Origin: GCA-2731375 sp964344935
GTDB lineage: Bacteria > Pseudomonadota > Alphaproteobacteria > GCA-2731375
DNA length: 64,000 nt
Direction of reading: 5' to 3'
NCBI GenBank assembly: GCA_964344935.1
Contig: CAYFPL010000001.1
Span: 992,001 to 1,056,000 of the forward strand
Below, piece after piece: positions 1 to 8,473 of this stretch. Numbering within the stretch: position 1 is the first letter of the stretch; every line of letters starts with the position of its first letter. Under the pieces are notes generated by a model, which had not been told where the DNA came from, made no database searches, and worked only from the letters and a program-made list of their open reading frames with translations. Position numbers and translations under genes: made by a program.

Positions 1-594
1 GCCGAAGCCATGACCGACGATGGTTGGTATCGCACCGGCGACGCCGGCTTGATCAACGAAAACGGCCATCTGGTGATCATCGACCGGGCCAAGGACGTGG
101 GCAAGTTGGTGGACGGCACGCCATATGCGCCCCAATTCGTGGAATTGAAGTTGAAGTTCAGCCCCTACATCAACGAGGCGGTGTCCTTCGGCGACGGCCA
201 CCCGTTCATCAGCGCCATGATCGCCATCGACTTCGAGAATGTGGGGAAATGGGCCGAGGAACGGGCCCTGGCTTACACCAACTATATGGACTTGAGCCAG
301 AAATCCGAAGTCGTCGATCTGATCACCGAGGAAATCCGCAAGATCAATCAAGGCATTCCGGAGGTATCGCGGGTCAAGCGCTTCCTGCTGCTGACCAAGG
401 ATCTAGATGCAGATGACAACGAAATCACCCGTACGCGAAAGCTGCGCCGCACCTTTATCGCCGAGAAATACGGTCCGGTGATCGAAGCCTTTTACGGCAA
501 CGCCAAGGATGTAGATTTGCGCCTGGCCGTTACTTTCGAAGACGGCAGCGAATCCTACGTCGACGCGCACATGACAATTCAGGAAGCGGCCTAA
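1..594 (+). CDS. Acyl-CoA ligase (AMP-forming), C-terminal part, 5' end outside window
   Basis: This is the last 197 residues of an AMP-binding acyl-CoA synthetase; the frame is open to the window edge, so the start lies upstream. The visible part has the adenylate-forming hinge motif (TGDAGLINENGHLVIIDRAKD) and, near the end, EITRTRKLRR, which sits where the catalytic lysine of the C-terminal subdomain is expected. The long form of the C-terminal domain resembles long-chain fatty acid ligases. It is followed after 22 bp by permease genes of a branched-chain-type ABC transporter, so it probably activates the imported acid to its CoA thioester. The substrate is not determinable from this piece. 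Confidence 0.85.
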   Translation, partial: AEAMTDDGWYRTGDAGLINENGHLVIIDRAKDVGKLVDGTPYAPQFVELKLKFSPYINEAVSFGDGHPFISAMIAIDFENVGKWAEERALAYTNYMDLSQKSEVVDLITEEIRKINQGIPEVSRVKRFLLLTKDLDADDNEITRTRKLRRTFIAEKYGPVIEAFYGNAKDVDLRLAVTFEDGSESYVDAHMTIQEAA

Positions 595-616
595 CGGCCT
601 AGGGGGGAGCATTCAC

Positions 617-1513
617 ATGCACCAAGAAGTGCAATTTTTGATCGAACTGGTGACGAACGGAATACTGACCGGACTGATGTATGCCTTGGTCGCCGTCGGC
701 TTCGTCCTGATCTACAAATCAACGGACGCCATCAACTTCGCCCAGGGCGAATTCTGCATGATTGCGGCAATTGTCGTGGCGGGCGTGATGAACCTGTACG
801 GCTTCCCTCTGATCTTCGCGATCGGCACGGGGTTGCTGTTCATGCTGGTCTTCAACTGGGGCCTGGAGCGGGTCGTCCTGCGGCCCATGATCGGCCGTCC
901 CATTGTCGCCATCATCATGGCGACCATCGGCCTGGCGCTGATGTTCCGTGGCCTCGGCCCCCTGGTGTTCGGCGCCGAGACGCGGCCCATCCCCATGCCG
1001 ATCCCCGACCAGCCGATCATTTGGGGCCCGTTTTTCATGGCGCCCATTGACGTCATGGGTGCCTTGATCTCGATCTCCTTCATGGCGGTGTTCGGCTATT
1101 TCTTCATGAAAAGCCGCAAGGGCGTCGCGATGCGGGCCGTCGCCGACAGCCATCAGGTTTCCATGGCCATGGGCATTAACGTGGAACGCTATTTCGTCCT
1201 GGCCTGGATGCTGGCAGGCTTTGTTGCCCTGCTTGGCGGCCTAGTCTGGGGTAACGCCATCGGGGTGGACACGCAATTGGCGGCCCTGGGCCTGAAAGTG
1301 TTTCCCGTGGTGATCCTGGGCGGTTTGGATTCAATCGTCGGCGTCATCGTCGGCGGCATCATCGTCGGCGTGGCCGAGGCCATTACCGCCGGCTATGTGG
1401 ACCCATTCGTTGGCGGCGGCACCAAGGATTTCACGCCATATGTGCTGATGATCCTGGTCTTGATGGTGCGGCCCTATGGCATCTTCGGCAAGCCCATCAT
1501 CGAACGCATCTGA
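617..1513 (+). CDS. Branched-chain amino acid-type ABC transporter permease (LivH family)
   Basis: This 298-residue, very hydrophobic inner-membrane protein has the usual length and segment pattern of LivH permeases. The N-terminus has the family signature GLMYALVAVGFVLIYKS followed by INFAQGEF, and the C-terminal half carries GGLDSIVGVIVGGIIVG, the EAA-like loop that contacts the ATPases. It follows the ligase fragment by 22 bp and precedes the LivM-type permease by 19 bp, so all are likely in one transcript. The two permeases should form the membrane channel. The family moves branched-chain amino acids, but also amides, urea and aliphatic or aromatic acids; the flanking CoA ligases favour an organic acid (inference). 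Confidence 0.92.
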   Translation: MHQEVQFLIELVTNGILTGLMYALVAVGFVLIYKSTDAINFAQGEFCMIAAIVVAGVMNLYGFPLIFAIGTGLLFMLVFNWGLERVVLRPMIGRPIVAIIMATIGLALMFRGLGPLVFGAETRPIPMPIPDQPIIWGPFFMAPIDVMGALISISFMAVFGYFFMKSRKGVAMRAVADSHQVSMAMGINVERYFVLAWMLAGFVALLGGLVWGNAIGVDTQLAALGLKVFPVVILGGLDSIVGVIVGGIIVGVAEAITAGYVDPFVGGGTKDFTPYVLMILVLMVRPYGIFGKPIIERI

Positions 1514-1532
1514 TCGCGGGGAATAAAGAGTC

Positions 1533-2600
1533 ATGTTTCATCGCGAGAGCGGATACTTCAAAACCACCTACCAGTCGGATATGGCGCTTTATCCCTTGCC
1601 AATCGGCAAGGTGACAATCGTCGTTTTGGCTGTTTTGTTCTTCTTCGTCTTCCCGGCGTTTATGGACGACTACTTCCTTACGCTGATCATTCTGGCGGCA
1701 ATTGCCGTCGTCGGTGCGTTGGGGTTAAATATCCTTTTGGGCTATGCGGGCCAGATTTCGGTTGGTCATGCGGCGTTCATGTCGGTCGGCGCCTATACAG
1801 CCGCCAATTTCGCCGTGCATTTTGATTTCCCGTTCTGGATTACCATACCGGCTGGAGGCCTGATGGCAGCGGCCGTCGGCCTGTTGGTCGGCCTACCGTC
1901 GTTGCGGGTTAAGGGCCTGTACCTGGCTATCGCAACGTTGGCGGCGCAGTTCATTATTGAGTGGACCTTGAATCATACACCGGCAATATCCGGCGGCATA
2001 CAGGCGTCGATCGAAATGCCGCGGCCGGTATTTTTCGGCAAAGTCATCACCACGCCCACGGAAATGTACCTGTTCCTGGTGCCGATTTCCGCCCTGGCGA
2101 TCGTCGCAACGCTGAATTTGGTGCGTAGCCGCATAGGCCGGGCCTTTATCGCCATTCGAGACCAGGAAGTGGCGGCCGAAATCATCGGCATCAATGTCTA
2201 TCGATACAAGCTTCTGGCTTTCGCCATTTCCTCCTTCTACGCCGGCGTGGCAGGCGTCATGGCGACCTATTACTACGGCGTCGCCAATTATGAAGCCTTC
2301 CAGCTTCCGATCTCGATCGACTACCTGGCCATGATCATCATCGGCGGCCTGGGCTCGGTCCTGGGCTCTGTGTTCGGCGCGGTCTTTATTACGCTGCTGC
2401 CTTTCGGCGTGCGCTTCTTTATGGAGACGGTGGGCGTCTATTTCGTGGATGGTGTTTACCTCGCCCAGGTAATCGCGCAGATGCGGCTGATTATCTTCGG
2501 CGGTCTGATCATCTTTTTCCTGGTTGTGGAACCTGAGGGATTGAATAAACTTTGGCAGAATATCCGGAACTACTTCCGGGTTTGGCCCTTCTCCTATTAG
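1533..2600 (+). CDS. Branched-chain amino acid-type ABC transporter permease (LivM family)
   Basis: This 355-residue polytopic membrane protein is the second permease of the transporter. It shows the LivM signature LGLNILLGYAGQISVGHAAF near residues 65-85 and GGLGSVLGSVFGAVFI in the C-terminal third. A roughly 30-residue hydrophilic N-terminus comes before the first membrane segment, which is common in the alphaproteobacterial versions. It pairs with the LivH-type protein encoded just upstream. The ATG at 1533 follows a purine-rich stretch (ggggaataaag). An 85-bp spacer separates it from the binding-protein gene. Confidence 0.92.
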   Translation: MFHRESGYFKTTYQSDMALYPLPIGKVTIVVLAVLFFFVFPAFMDDYFLTLIILAAIAVVGALGLNILLGYAGQISVGHAAFMSVGAYTAANFAVHFDFPFWITIPAGGLMAAAVGLLVGLPSLRVKGLYLAIATLAAQFIIEWTLNHTPAISGGIQASIEMPRPVFFGKVITTPTEMYLFLVPISALAIVATLNLVRSRIGRAFIAIRDQEVAAEIIGINVYRYKLLAFAISSFYAGVAGVMATYYYGVANYEAFQLPISIDYLAMIIIGGLGSVLGSVFGAVFITLLPFGVRFFMETVGVYFVDGVYLAQVIAQMRLIIFGGLIIFFLVVEPEGLNKLWQNIRNYFRVWPFSY

Positions 2601-2685
2601 GATTGGTCCTATTAGGGTTTAGGGTAACTTCACGTCGCCGAATAAGACTAATCCAACGGCGGCACCTAACAGGGGAGAACAAGGC

Positions 2686-3924
2686 ATGAGACACTTAAGA
2701 CTCGGTCTGATAGCGGCGACCGCTGTTGCGGCTGCTTCTCTTCAGATCAGCACGGCAACCGCCGGCGAAATCGTCGTCGGCCTGCAGTGCGACAGGACCG
2801 GTCCGACACAAACCGTCGGCACGTTTCTGTGCCCCGGCTACCATGACTACGTCAAGCTGGTGAACAGCAAAGGCGGCATCGGCGGTCACACCATCAAAGT
2901 GATGGAAATTGACCACGAATATAAAGTCCCGCCCGGCATGGAAGCCTATCAGCGCATGAAAAAGGGCGGCGCTGTGGTTGTGGCCATCTATGGCACACCG
3001 CACACCCAAGCCCTGACCCCGTTGCTGCACGAAGACAAGATTCCGGGCACCAGCCCCGGATTTGGTACGGCGGCAGCGGCCGATGGCAAAAAATATCCGT
3101 ATCTTTTCCCCATTGCGGCCACCTATTGGTCCCAGGGCGCCGCGGCGGTTCAATTCGCCAAGGAGCAGTTGGGCGGCGACCTCAAGGGTAAGAAGATTGC
3201 CTACATCTATTACGACAACCCGGCGGGACGCGAACCGCTTCCCATCCTGCAACGTCTGCGGGATGACGAGGGCTTCCAGCTGAAGGAATTCGCCATTCCC
3301 CCGCCAGGCGTCGAGATGAAGGTGCAGGTGCAGGATATCGCCCGCCGCTATCGCGCCGATTTCGTCATCAACCATACGTTCGGCAAGGCCCCCTCGGTGG
3401 CTTTGAACGAATTCACCCGGCAAGGCTATCCGTTGAACAAGATGGTCGGTTTTGTCTGGGCGGCTGGCGAATCCAACATCATGGGCGCTGGCGGTTGGTC
3501 CAAAGCCCAGGGCTATTATGTCCTGCAAATGGCTGGCGCCGGTTCCAAGTACAAGGTGCTTGACGACATCAAGGCCTTGTACAAGGCCGAAGGCAAAACC
3601 CCGCCGAAAGAGATGGAATCCACCGTGTACTACAACCGTGGTCTGATGTGGGCAGCCGTGGCCTTGAAGGCCATTGAAAATGCCGTCAAGGCCAAGGGCG
3701 GCAGCGCCGATGTCACCGGCGAGGACGTCAAGAACGGCTTTGAGAACATCAAGGACTTCACTCTGGGCGGCATTCTGCCTCCCTTGAACGTCACCGCTGA
3801 AGATCATGAAGGCGGTGGCTGGGTGCAGGTCTTCCAGGTCAAGGGCGAAGCCTTTGTCCCGGTTTCGAAATGGCTGCATGGCTATCGCGAGACCGTTATG
3901 GATATGGTCAAGAAAGGCCACTAG
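2686..3924 (+). CDS. ABC transporter substrate-binding protein (LivJ/K-like, periplasmic)
   Basis: This 412-residue type I periplasmic binding protein begins with a typical signal peptide: positive MRHLR, a hydrophobic core, and a probable cut after STATA at about residue 26. The mature protein starts EIVVGLQCDRTGPT, as in Leu/Ile/Val-binding-like proteins of the aliphatic or aromatic acid branch. It contains one early cysteine pair (CDR and FLCPG), which could form a disulfide. A good ribosome binding site (ggggag) lies upstream of the ATG. A strong terminator follows the gene, so it may be made in excess over the ATPase gene behind it. The ligand is unknown; the CoA ligases on both sides suggest a carboxylic acid. 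Confidence 0.92.
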   Translation: MRHLRLGLIAATAVAAASLQISTATAGEIVVGLQCDRTGPTQTVGTFLCPGYHDYVKLVNSKGGIGGHTIKVMEIDHEYKVPPGMEAYQRMKKGGAVVVAIYGTPHTQALTPLLHEDKIPGTSPGFGTAAAADGKKYPYLFPIAATYWSQGAAAVQFAKEQLGGDLKGKKIAYIYYDNPAGREPLPILQRLRDDEGFQLKEFAIPPPGVEMKVQVQDIARRYRADFVINHTFGKAPSVALNEFTRQGYPLNKMVGFVWAAGESNIMGAGGWSKAQGYYVLQMAGAGSKYKVLDDIKALYKAEGKTPPKEMESTVYYNRGLMWAAVALKAIENAVKAKGGSADVTGEDVKNGFENIKDFTLGGILPPLNVTAEDHEGGGWVQVFQVKGEAFVPVSKWLHGYRETVMDMVKKGH

Positions 3925-3942
3925 GCCACTAACGAACCTATC

Positions 3943-3982
3943 GGCTGGTCCGGTCTTTCCGGGCCGGACCAGCCAAATTTTT
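3943..3982 (+). terminator. Rho-independent terminator after the binding-protein gene
   Basis: A perfect 11-bp GC-rich stem (3943-3953 pairs with 3964-3974) with a 10-nt loop is followed by AAATTTTT. It lies 19 bp after the binding-protein stop and before the LivF-type ATPase gene. It either ends the operon or acts as a partial terminator that raises binding-protein mRNA over downstream genes. Confidence 0.85.
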
Positions 3983-4019
3983 CCTTAGTCAATTTTCTCA
4001 GTTCGCATCGGGGTTTGCC

Positions 4020-4808
4020 GTGCTCATACTCAATAACGTCGAAGTCATTTACGATGGTGTCATCCTGGTGCTGCGCGGCATTTCCATCGAGGTGGAAGAA
4101 GGCGCCATCACGACCGTGCTGGGCGCCAATGGCGCTGGCAAATCAACGACACTGAAAGCGATTTCCGGCCAACTTAAGGCTGAACGCGGCGAGGTTACCC
4201 GCGGCACAATCGAATTCGATGGCCAGCGCATCGACCATCTGCAAGCCCACGAAGCGGTGGAAATGGGCATCGTCCAGGTCTTCGAAGGACGCCGTGTGTT
4301 CGAGCATCTGACGGCGGACGAGAACCTGATCGCCGGTGGGCATATCGTTTCGACCCCGGTGATGAAACGCAATATGGAGCTGGTGTACCAGTATTTCCCG
4401 CGCCTCTACGAACGCCGCGATGTTCAGGCTGGCTACCTTTCAGGCGGTGAGCAGCAGATGCTGGCCATCGGGCGGGCGCTCATGTCCGACCCCAAGTTGA
4501 TCATGCTGGACGAGCCGTCCCTCGGCCTGGCCCCGATGATTATCGAAGAGATTTTCGGCATCATCCGCCGCCTCAACGAAGAGGAAAAGCGCACCTTCCT
4601 GGTGGTGGAACAGAATGCCACGCTTGCCCTGAACCTCGCCAAGTACGGCTATGTGATGGAAAACGGCTCCATCGTTTTGGAGGGTGAGGCGGAATCGCTG
4701 AAGGAAAACGCCGATATCAAGGAATTCTATCTGGGCATCTCCAGTGGCGAGAAGAAGAGCTTTCGCGACGTAAAAACCTACCGGCGGCGCAAACGCTGGC
4801 TCGGGTGA
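4020..4808 (+). CDS. Branched-chain-type ABC transporter ATP-binding protein (LivF family)
   Basis: This 262-residue cytoplasmic ATPase drives the upstream permeases. It has Walker A GANGAGKST near residue 40, signature LSGGEQQMLAIGRAL, Walker B LIMLDEPSLGLAP and the switch histidine region replaced by the LivF-type VVEQN. The start is GTG at 4020; the first residues LILNNVEVIYDG match the family start, so no earlier start is needed. LivF proteins are usually about 235-250 residues, and this one has a short basic tail (TYRRRKRWLG). A LivG-type partner is not in the window and probably lies upstream of the first ligase. Confidence 0.92.
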   Translation: MLILNNVEVIYDGVILVLRGISIEVEEGAITTVLGANGAGKSTTLKAISGQLKAERGEVTRGTIEFDGQRIDHLQAHEAVEMGIVQVFEGRRVFEHLTADENLIAGGHIVSTPVMKRNMELVYQYFPRLYERRDVQAGYLSGGEQQMLAIGRALMSDPKLIMLDEPSLGLAPMIIEEIFGIIRRLNEEEKRTFLVVEQNATLALNLAKYGYVMENGSIVLEGEAESLKENADIKEFYLGISSGEKKSFRDVKTYRRRKRWLG

Positions 4809-4862
4809 ATCAAGCCCCAGGCGCTTCGCCCCGCCTAACGAGCACAAACAAGAGGGCATGCC

Positions 4863-6107
4863 ATGAGCAGCGCTGACGAATTTTACGACGACCTGGAAAC
4901 CCGCGACCCGCAACAGCGCGAAGAGCAGTTGATGGCTGCGTTGGTGGCGCAATTGGCCCATGCCAAGGCAAAAGCGCCGCACTATGGAGAGGTCTTTGCC
5001 GATCTCGATCCCGAGAGCATGAACAGCCGCGAAGCCTTGGCCACGCTACCCACGACCCGCAAATCCGACCTTGCCGAACTGCAAAAGAAAAACCCGCCCC
5101 TGGGCGGCATCAACACAGTTCCGCTTTCAGAGCTGTCTCATATCTTCGCCTCGCCAGGGGGCATCTACGAGCCGGACCAGGACCGCAAGGACTATTGGCG
5201 CTATGCCCGCGCCCTTTGGGCCGCCGGCGTCCGGCCTGGCAACATCGTCCACAATACATTTTCCTATCACCTTACCCCTGCCGCCATGCTGGTAGAGAAC
5301 GGCTGCCGCGCCATTGGCTGTCCAGTGGTTCCCGGCGGCGTGGGCAATACGGAAATCCAAATCCAATTGATGGCGGACCTGAAACCGGATTTCTTCATAG
5401 GCACGCCATCCTTTCTGCGTATCGTCCTGACCAAGGCCAAGGAGTTGGGGCACGATCTGTCCAACCTGAGGAACGGTCTGGTTGGGGCCGAGGCTCTGCC
5501 CCCGAGCCTGCGCCAAGAGCTCTCCGATCTGGGCGTCTCGGTGCTGCAGGGCTATGGCACCGCCGATCTGGGCAACGTGGCATATGAATCCAAGGCCATC
5601 GACGGCATGATTATCGACGAGGGCGTGATTGTTGAAATCGTCGAACCACTCGGCACCAAGCCGGTACCGGAAGGGGAAGTCGGAGAAGTGGTCGTCACGA
5701 CCCTGAACCCTACTTATCCTCTGGTCCGATTTGCCACCGGCGATCTCTCCGCCATCTTGCCAGGCACCAGCCCCTGTGGGCGGACCAACATGCGCATCCG
5801 TGGCTGGATGGGCAGAGCCGATCAATCCACCAAGTTCAAGGGCATGTTCGTGCACCCATCCGGCGTTATGCAAATCGCCGGGCGGCACCCAGAAGTCACC
5901 AAGGCGCGCCTGGTCATTACGTCTGAGGACAACAACGATATCATGACCTTGAAGTTCGCGGCCCCTGGCGCCGATCCGTCCCTGGCGGCGGCGGTTGAAG
6001 AGTCCATTCAGGCAGTATTGAAACTACGCGGCTCCGCCGAATTGGTGGAGGCCGACAGCCTGCCGGACGACGGCCTGGCGATCGAGGACGCACGCTCCTA
6101 CGAATAG
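4863..6107 (+). CDS. Phenylacetate-CoA ligase-family AMP-binding enzyme (PaaK-like)
   Basis: This 414-residue adenylate-forming enzyme is of the short PaaK type. The N-terminal region has LPTTRKSDL as in phenylacetate-CoA ligases, followed by ASPGGIYEP in place of the usual SSGTTG phosphate loop. The C-terminal half has GYGTADLGNVAYES and RFATGDLSAI, and GRADQSTKFKGMFVHP leads into the small C-terminal domain. It would convert an aromatic or aliphatic acid plus ATP and CoA to the acyl-CoA. It is 54 bp downstream of the transporter ATPase and is the second ligase linked to this transporter. The altered phosphate-binding loop is worth noting, but does not by itself imply loss of activity. Confidence 0.85.
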   Translation: MSSADEFYDDLETRDPQQREEQLMAALVAQLAHAKAKAPHYGEVFADLDPESMNSREALATLPTTRKSDLAELQKKNPPLGGINTVPLSELSHIFASPGGIYEPDQDRKDYWRYARALWAAGVRPGNIVHNTFSYHLTPAAMLVENGCRAIGCPVVPGGVGNTEIQIQLMADLKPDFFIGTPSFLRIVLTKAKELGHDLSNLRNGLVGAEALPPSLRQELSDLGVSVLQGYGTADLGNVAYESKAIDGMIIDEGVIVEIVEPLGTKPVPEGEVGEVVVTTLNPTYPLVRFATGDLSAILPGTSPCGRTNMRIRGWMGRADQSTKFKGMFVHPSGVMQIAGRHPEVTKARLVITSEDNNDIMTLKFAAPGADPSLAAAVEESIQAVLKLRGSAELVEADSLPDDGLAIEDARSYE

Positions 6108-6123
6108 GACCAATCGTAACACC

Positions 6124-6603
6124 ATGGATGATCTGACCATCGCGCGTGTCATCCATGTCCTCGGCGTCGTGCTATGGATTGGCGGCGTCGCCTTTGTCAC
6201 CACCACGTTACTACCAGCCCTGCGCCAAAGGCTGCGGGAGGACACCACCGGGGAGAACCCCGTCACCTTCTTCGAGGCGCTGGAAGGCCGCTTCGCCTGG
6301 CAGGCCCGGCTTACGACCATTTTGACCGGCGCATCCGGTTTCTACTTGCTCTACGCCATGGATGGATGGGAGCGCTATGGCGAGCCTGGTCAATGGTGGC
6401 TGTGGGCGATGACGGTAATTTGGGCCATATTCACCCTGATGCTGTTCGTTCTGGAGCCGTTGGTGCTGCACAAATGGTTCGAACGGCGGGCCCGGGAGCG
6501 GCCGGAAGGTACCATCGCCATGGTTTTGCGCTTGCACTGGGTGTTGCTGATCGCCAGTTTGATCACAGTGGCCGGCGCGGTGGCCGGCGTGCACGGTGGA
6601 TGA
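6124..6603 (+). CDS. Small four-helix membrane protein (CopD/DUF2269-like)
   Basis: This 159-residue integral membrane protein has about four hydrophobic segments (near residues 5-25, 58-75, 90-112 and 135-156). The first contains IHVLGVVLWIGGVAFVT, reminiscent of the CopD and DUF2269 families, with a histidine in the first helix and another near RLHWVLLI that could bind haem or metal. It begins 16 bp after the PaaK-like ligase and ends 6 bp before the cyclase gene, so it is likely co-transcribed with both. I do not recognise a specific function. Confidence 0.7.
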   Translation: MDDLTIARVIHVLGVVLWIGGVAFVTTTLLPALRQRLREDTTGENPVTFFEALEGRFAWQARLTTILTGASGFYLLYAMDGWERYGEPGQWWLWAMTVIWAIFTLMLFVLEPLVLHKWFERRARERPEGTIAMVLRLHWVLLIASLITVAGAVAGVHGG

Positions 6604-6609
6604 GGTTTG

Positions 6610-8451
6610 ATGCCCCACATCATTGTGGAACGGACATTACACTATGATGCCTCGCTGAACCGTCTTTGGCCCCTGATCTCGGACAGTTCCCTACTGGCCG
6701 AACTGGATGGAAGGCCGGCTTATCAGGCAGTGGACGAATTGCAGCCCGATGGCACCGTGATCCGCCGGGCCAAGGGCGTCTTCGGTCCCGGAAAGGCGGA
6801 GTGGACCGAGGACCTGGGCGAATGGGTCTATCATCGCTATGTGCGGCAATTGCGGCAGTTCACCAAGGGCGGCCTCAAGTATGTGGACTACCAAGGTTTC
6901 GTCACGCCCGGCGAAAAGGGCTTCGATCTCAGAATCCGTATCGAGCTTGAGACCCAGGGCTTGGTGGGCTGGATCGGCGGCAAGCTGGGACTTGTCACCC
7001 GGGGTACGGAAAAAGTCATTGATTGCCTTGACCGCATGCTGCGCATCGAACTGGCGCAACCGGCGGCGGAAAACGATGACTCGCTGCAGGCAGACGGCTT
7101 CGAGCCCAAGCCATTGCCGCTGCCTGTGCGACGGCGCCTACAGGCCACCCTGGCCGAAATCGAAAGCGAAGTGGGAGATCACAGCCTGGGCGAAAGGCTG
7201 AGCACCTTCATTGCCGAAACGCCGGAAAGCTGGCTGCGGCGTATTCGGCCCCTGACCCTGGCCCGAATGTGGCAGGCGGATGAGGCACAGGTCGTGGCGC
7301 TTTGTCTAGCCGCACACCATCATGGCATGCTGCAATTGCGCTGGGGCGTTTTGTGTCCCCGCTGTCGCAACGCATCCGACGTCCCCGATAACTTGGCTGA
7401 ACTGCCGAAATCGGTCCACTGCAGCACCTGCAATATCGATTTCGAACAGGATTTTTCCGGCAACGTGGAACTGACATTCCAGCCCGAACCCTGGCTGCGC
7501 CCCCTGCCCGCCGGCGAGTATTGTCTCATGGGCGCGCCGTCGGTGCCGCACATCAAGGTGCAGCGCAATGTAGCGCCTGGCGCCAGCTTGGAGATCGACC
7601 CGCCGCTGCATCCGGGTAGCTACCGTTTGCGCACGGCCCAGGCCGGCGATCAGACGGACATCGACTGGAACGGTGAAGACGGCTTTCCCACTGTCTTGGC
7701 ACAAGCGGCGACGATTTCCGCCGGTGAGCCATCCGCACCAGGGCACATCATGCTGGAAAACCGGACGGATCGGCCCCTGACCTTTGTCATCGAAGAGCTA
7801 GCCTGGCGCCAGGATGCACTGACCGGCGACCGCGCCATCGTCATGCCGGCCTTCCAAAAGTACTGTCCTGATCAAATCCTGCGCCCTGGTGACGATGTCG
7901 CCATTGCCAATGTGGTACTGCTATTCACGGATCTGAAGGGCTCTACATCCATGTACGAAGCCCTGGGCGATGCAGCGGCCTATAACCTGGTCCGCGACCA
8001 TTTCGACTATCTGAACGCCTTGATCGAGCGCCACGGCGGCGTCCTGGTCAAAACTATTGGCGATGCGGTGATGGCCGCTTTCGCCGAACCGGTACAGGCG
8101 GTGCAGGCCGCCTTGGAAGCTCAAATGGGCATCGGTGCCTTCAATCAGGATCGCAGGGATGGCGGCATCGTATTGAAAATCGGCTTGCATCAAGGCCCCT
8201 GCATCGCGGTCACAACGGGCAATCAGCTCGATTACTTCGGTTCGACCGTCAATGTCGCCGCCCGGGTCCAGGGGGAAAGCAATGGTGACGATATCGTTGT
8301 CTCCGACGATCTGTTGAACGCGCCCGGCGTACGTGGGGCCCTGGCCAGTGCCTATGTAAGCGCTCTTGCCGAGGAAACGGNNNNNNNNNNATTGCGCGGC
8401 GTCGCCGATGCGGTTCACTTGTGGCGGTTGCGAATGAAGACCAGCGTATGA
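6610..8451 (+). CDS. START-like / zinc-ribbon (DUF5939-type) / class III nucleotide cyclase, with assembly gap
   Basis: This protein of about 613 residues has an unusual layout. Residues 1-140 look like an SRPBCC/START-type lipid-binding domain. A middle region resembling DUF5939 has a CxxC pair at C249/C252 and another at C271/C274, a likely zinc ribbon. The C-terminal cyclase domain has metal-binding aspartates at FTDLKGST (D441) and IGDAVMAAF (D485). It should make cAMP or cGMP under control of the N-terminal modules. Ten Ns at 8381-8390 fall inside the last part of the cyclase domain; the frame reads on to a normal end (VHLWRL), but the true length there is unknown. The ATG at 6610 was chosen over a TTG at 6607. 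Confidence 0.85.
   Translation: MPHIIVERTLHYDASLNRLWPLISDSSLLAELDGRPAYQAVDELQPDGTVIRRAKGVFGPGKAEWTEDLGEWVYHRYVRQLRQFTKGGLKYVDYQGFVTPGEKGFDLRIRIELETQGLVGWIGGKLGLVTRGTEKVIDCLDRMLRIELAQPAAENDDSLQADGFEPKPLPLPVRRRLQATLAEIESEVGDHSLGERLSTFIAETPESWLRRIRPLTLARMWQADEAQVVALCLAAHHHGMLQLRWGVLCPRCRNASDVPDNLAELPKSVHCSTCNIDFEQDFSGNVELTFQPEPWLRPLPAGEYCLMGAPSVPHIKVQRNVAPGASLEIDPPLHPGSYRLRTAQAGDQTDIDWNGEDGFPTVLAQAATISAGEPSAPGHIMLENRTDRPLTFVIEELAWRQDALTGDRAIVMPAFQKYCPDQILRPGDDVAIANVVLLFTDLKGSTSMYEALGDAAAYNLVRDHFDYLNALIERHGGVLVKTIGDAVMAAFAEPVQAVQAALEAQMGIGAFNQDRRDGGIVLKIGLHQGPCIAVTTGNQLDYFGSTVNVAARVQGESNGDDIVVSDDLLNAPGVRGALASAYVSALAEETXXXXLRGVADAVHLWRLRMKTSV
8381..8390. other. Assembly gap (run of 10 N)
   Basis: Ten undetermined bases lie within the cyclase coding region. 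Such a fixed-size run usually marks a scaffold join of unknown true length. The apparent reading frame across it is therefore not proven. Confidence 0.99.
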
Positions 8452-8473
8452 CGGCAATCGTATGACGGCAAGC
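8446..8473 (+). repeat. 14-bp imperfect tandem duplication at a gene junction
   Basis: The segment CGTATGACGGCAAT (8446-8459) is followed at once by CGTATGACGGCAAG (8460-8473). The first copy contains the cyclase stop TGA inside ATGA, and the second supplies the ATG of the MFS gene. The first ATG (8448) opens a frame that stops after five codons. It looks like a recent duplication that turned an ATGA stop/start overlap into an 11-bp spacer. Confidence 0.8.

Noticed and set aside
2594..2616. Direct repeat CCTATTAGG twice at the end of the LivM-type gene
   Set aside because: Only 9 bp, not found elsewhere by eye, and the small hairpin it makes lacks a T-run.
2695..3921. Long minus-strand frame opposite the binding-protein gene
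   Set aside because: It mirrors a clear plus-strand gene with family motifs and has no recognisable composition or start signal; it is a high-GC shadow.
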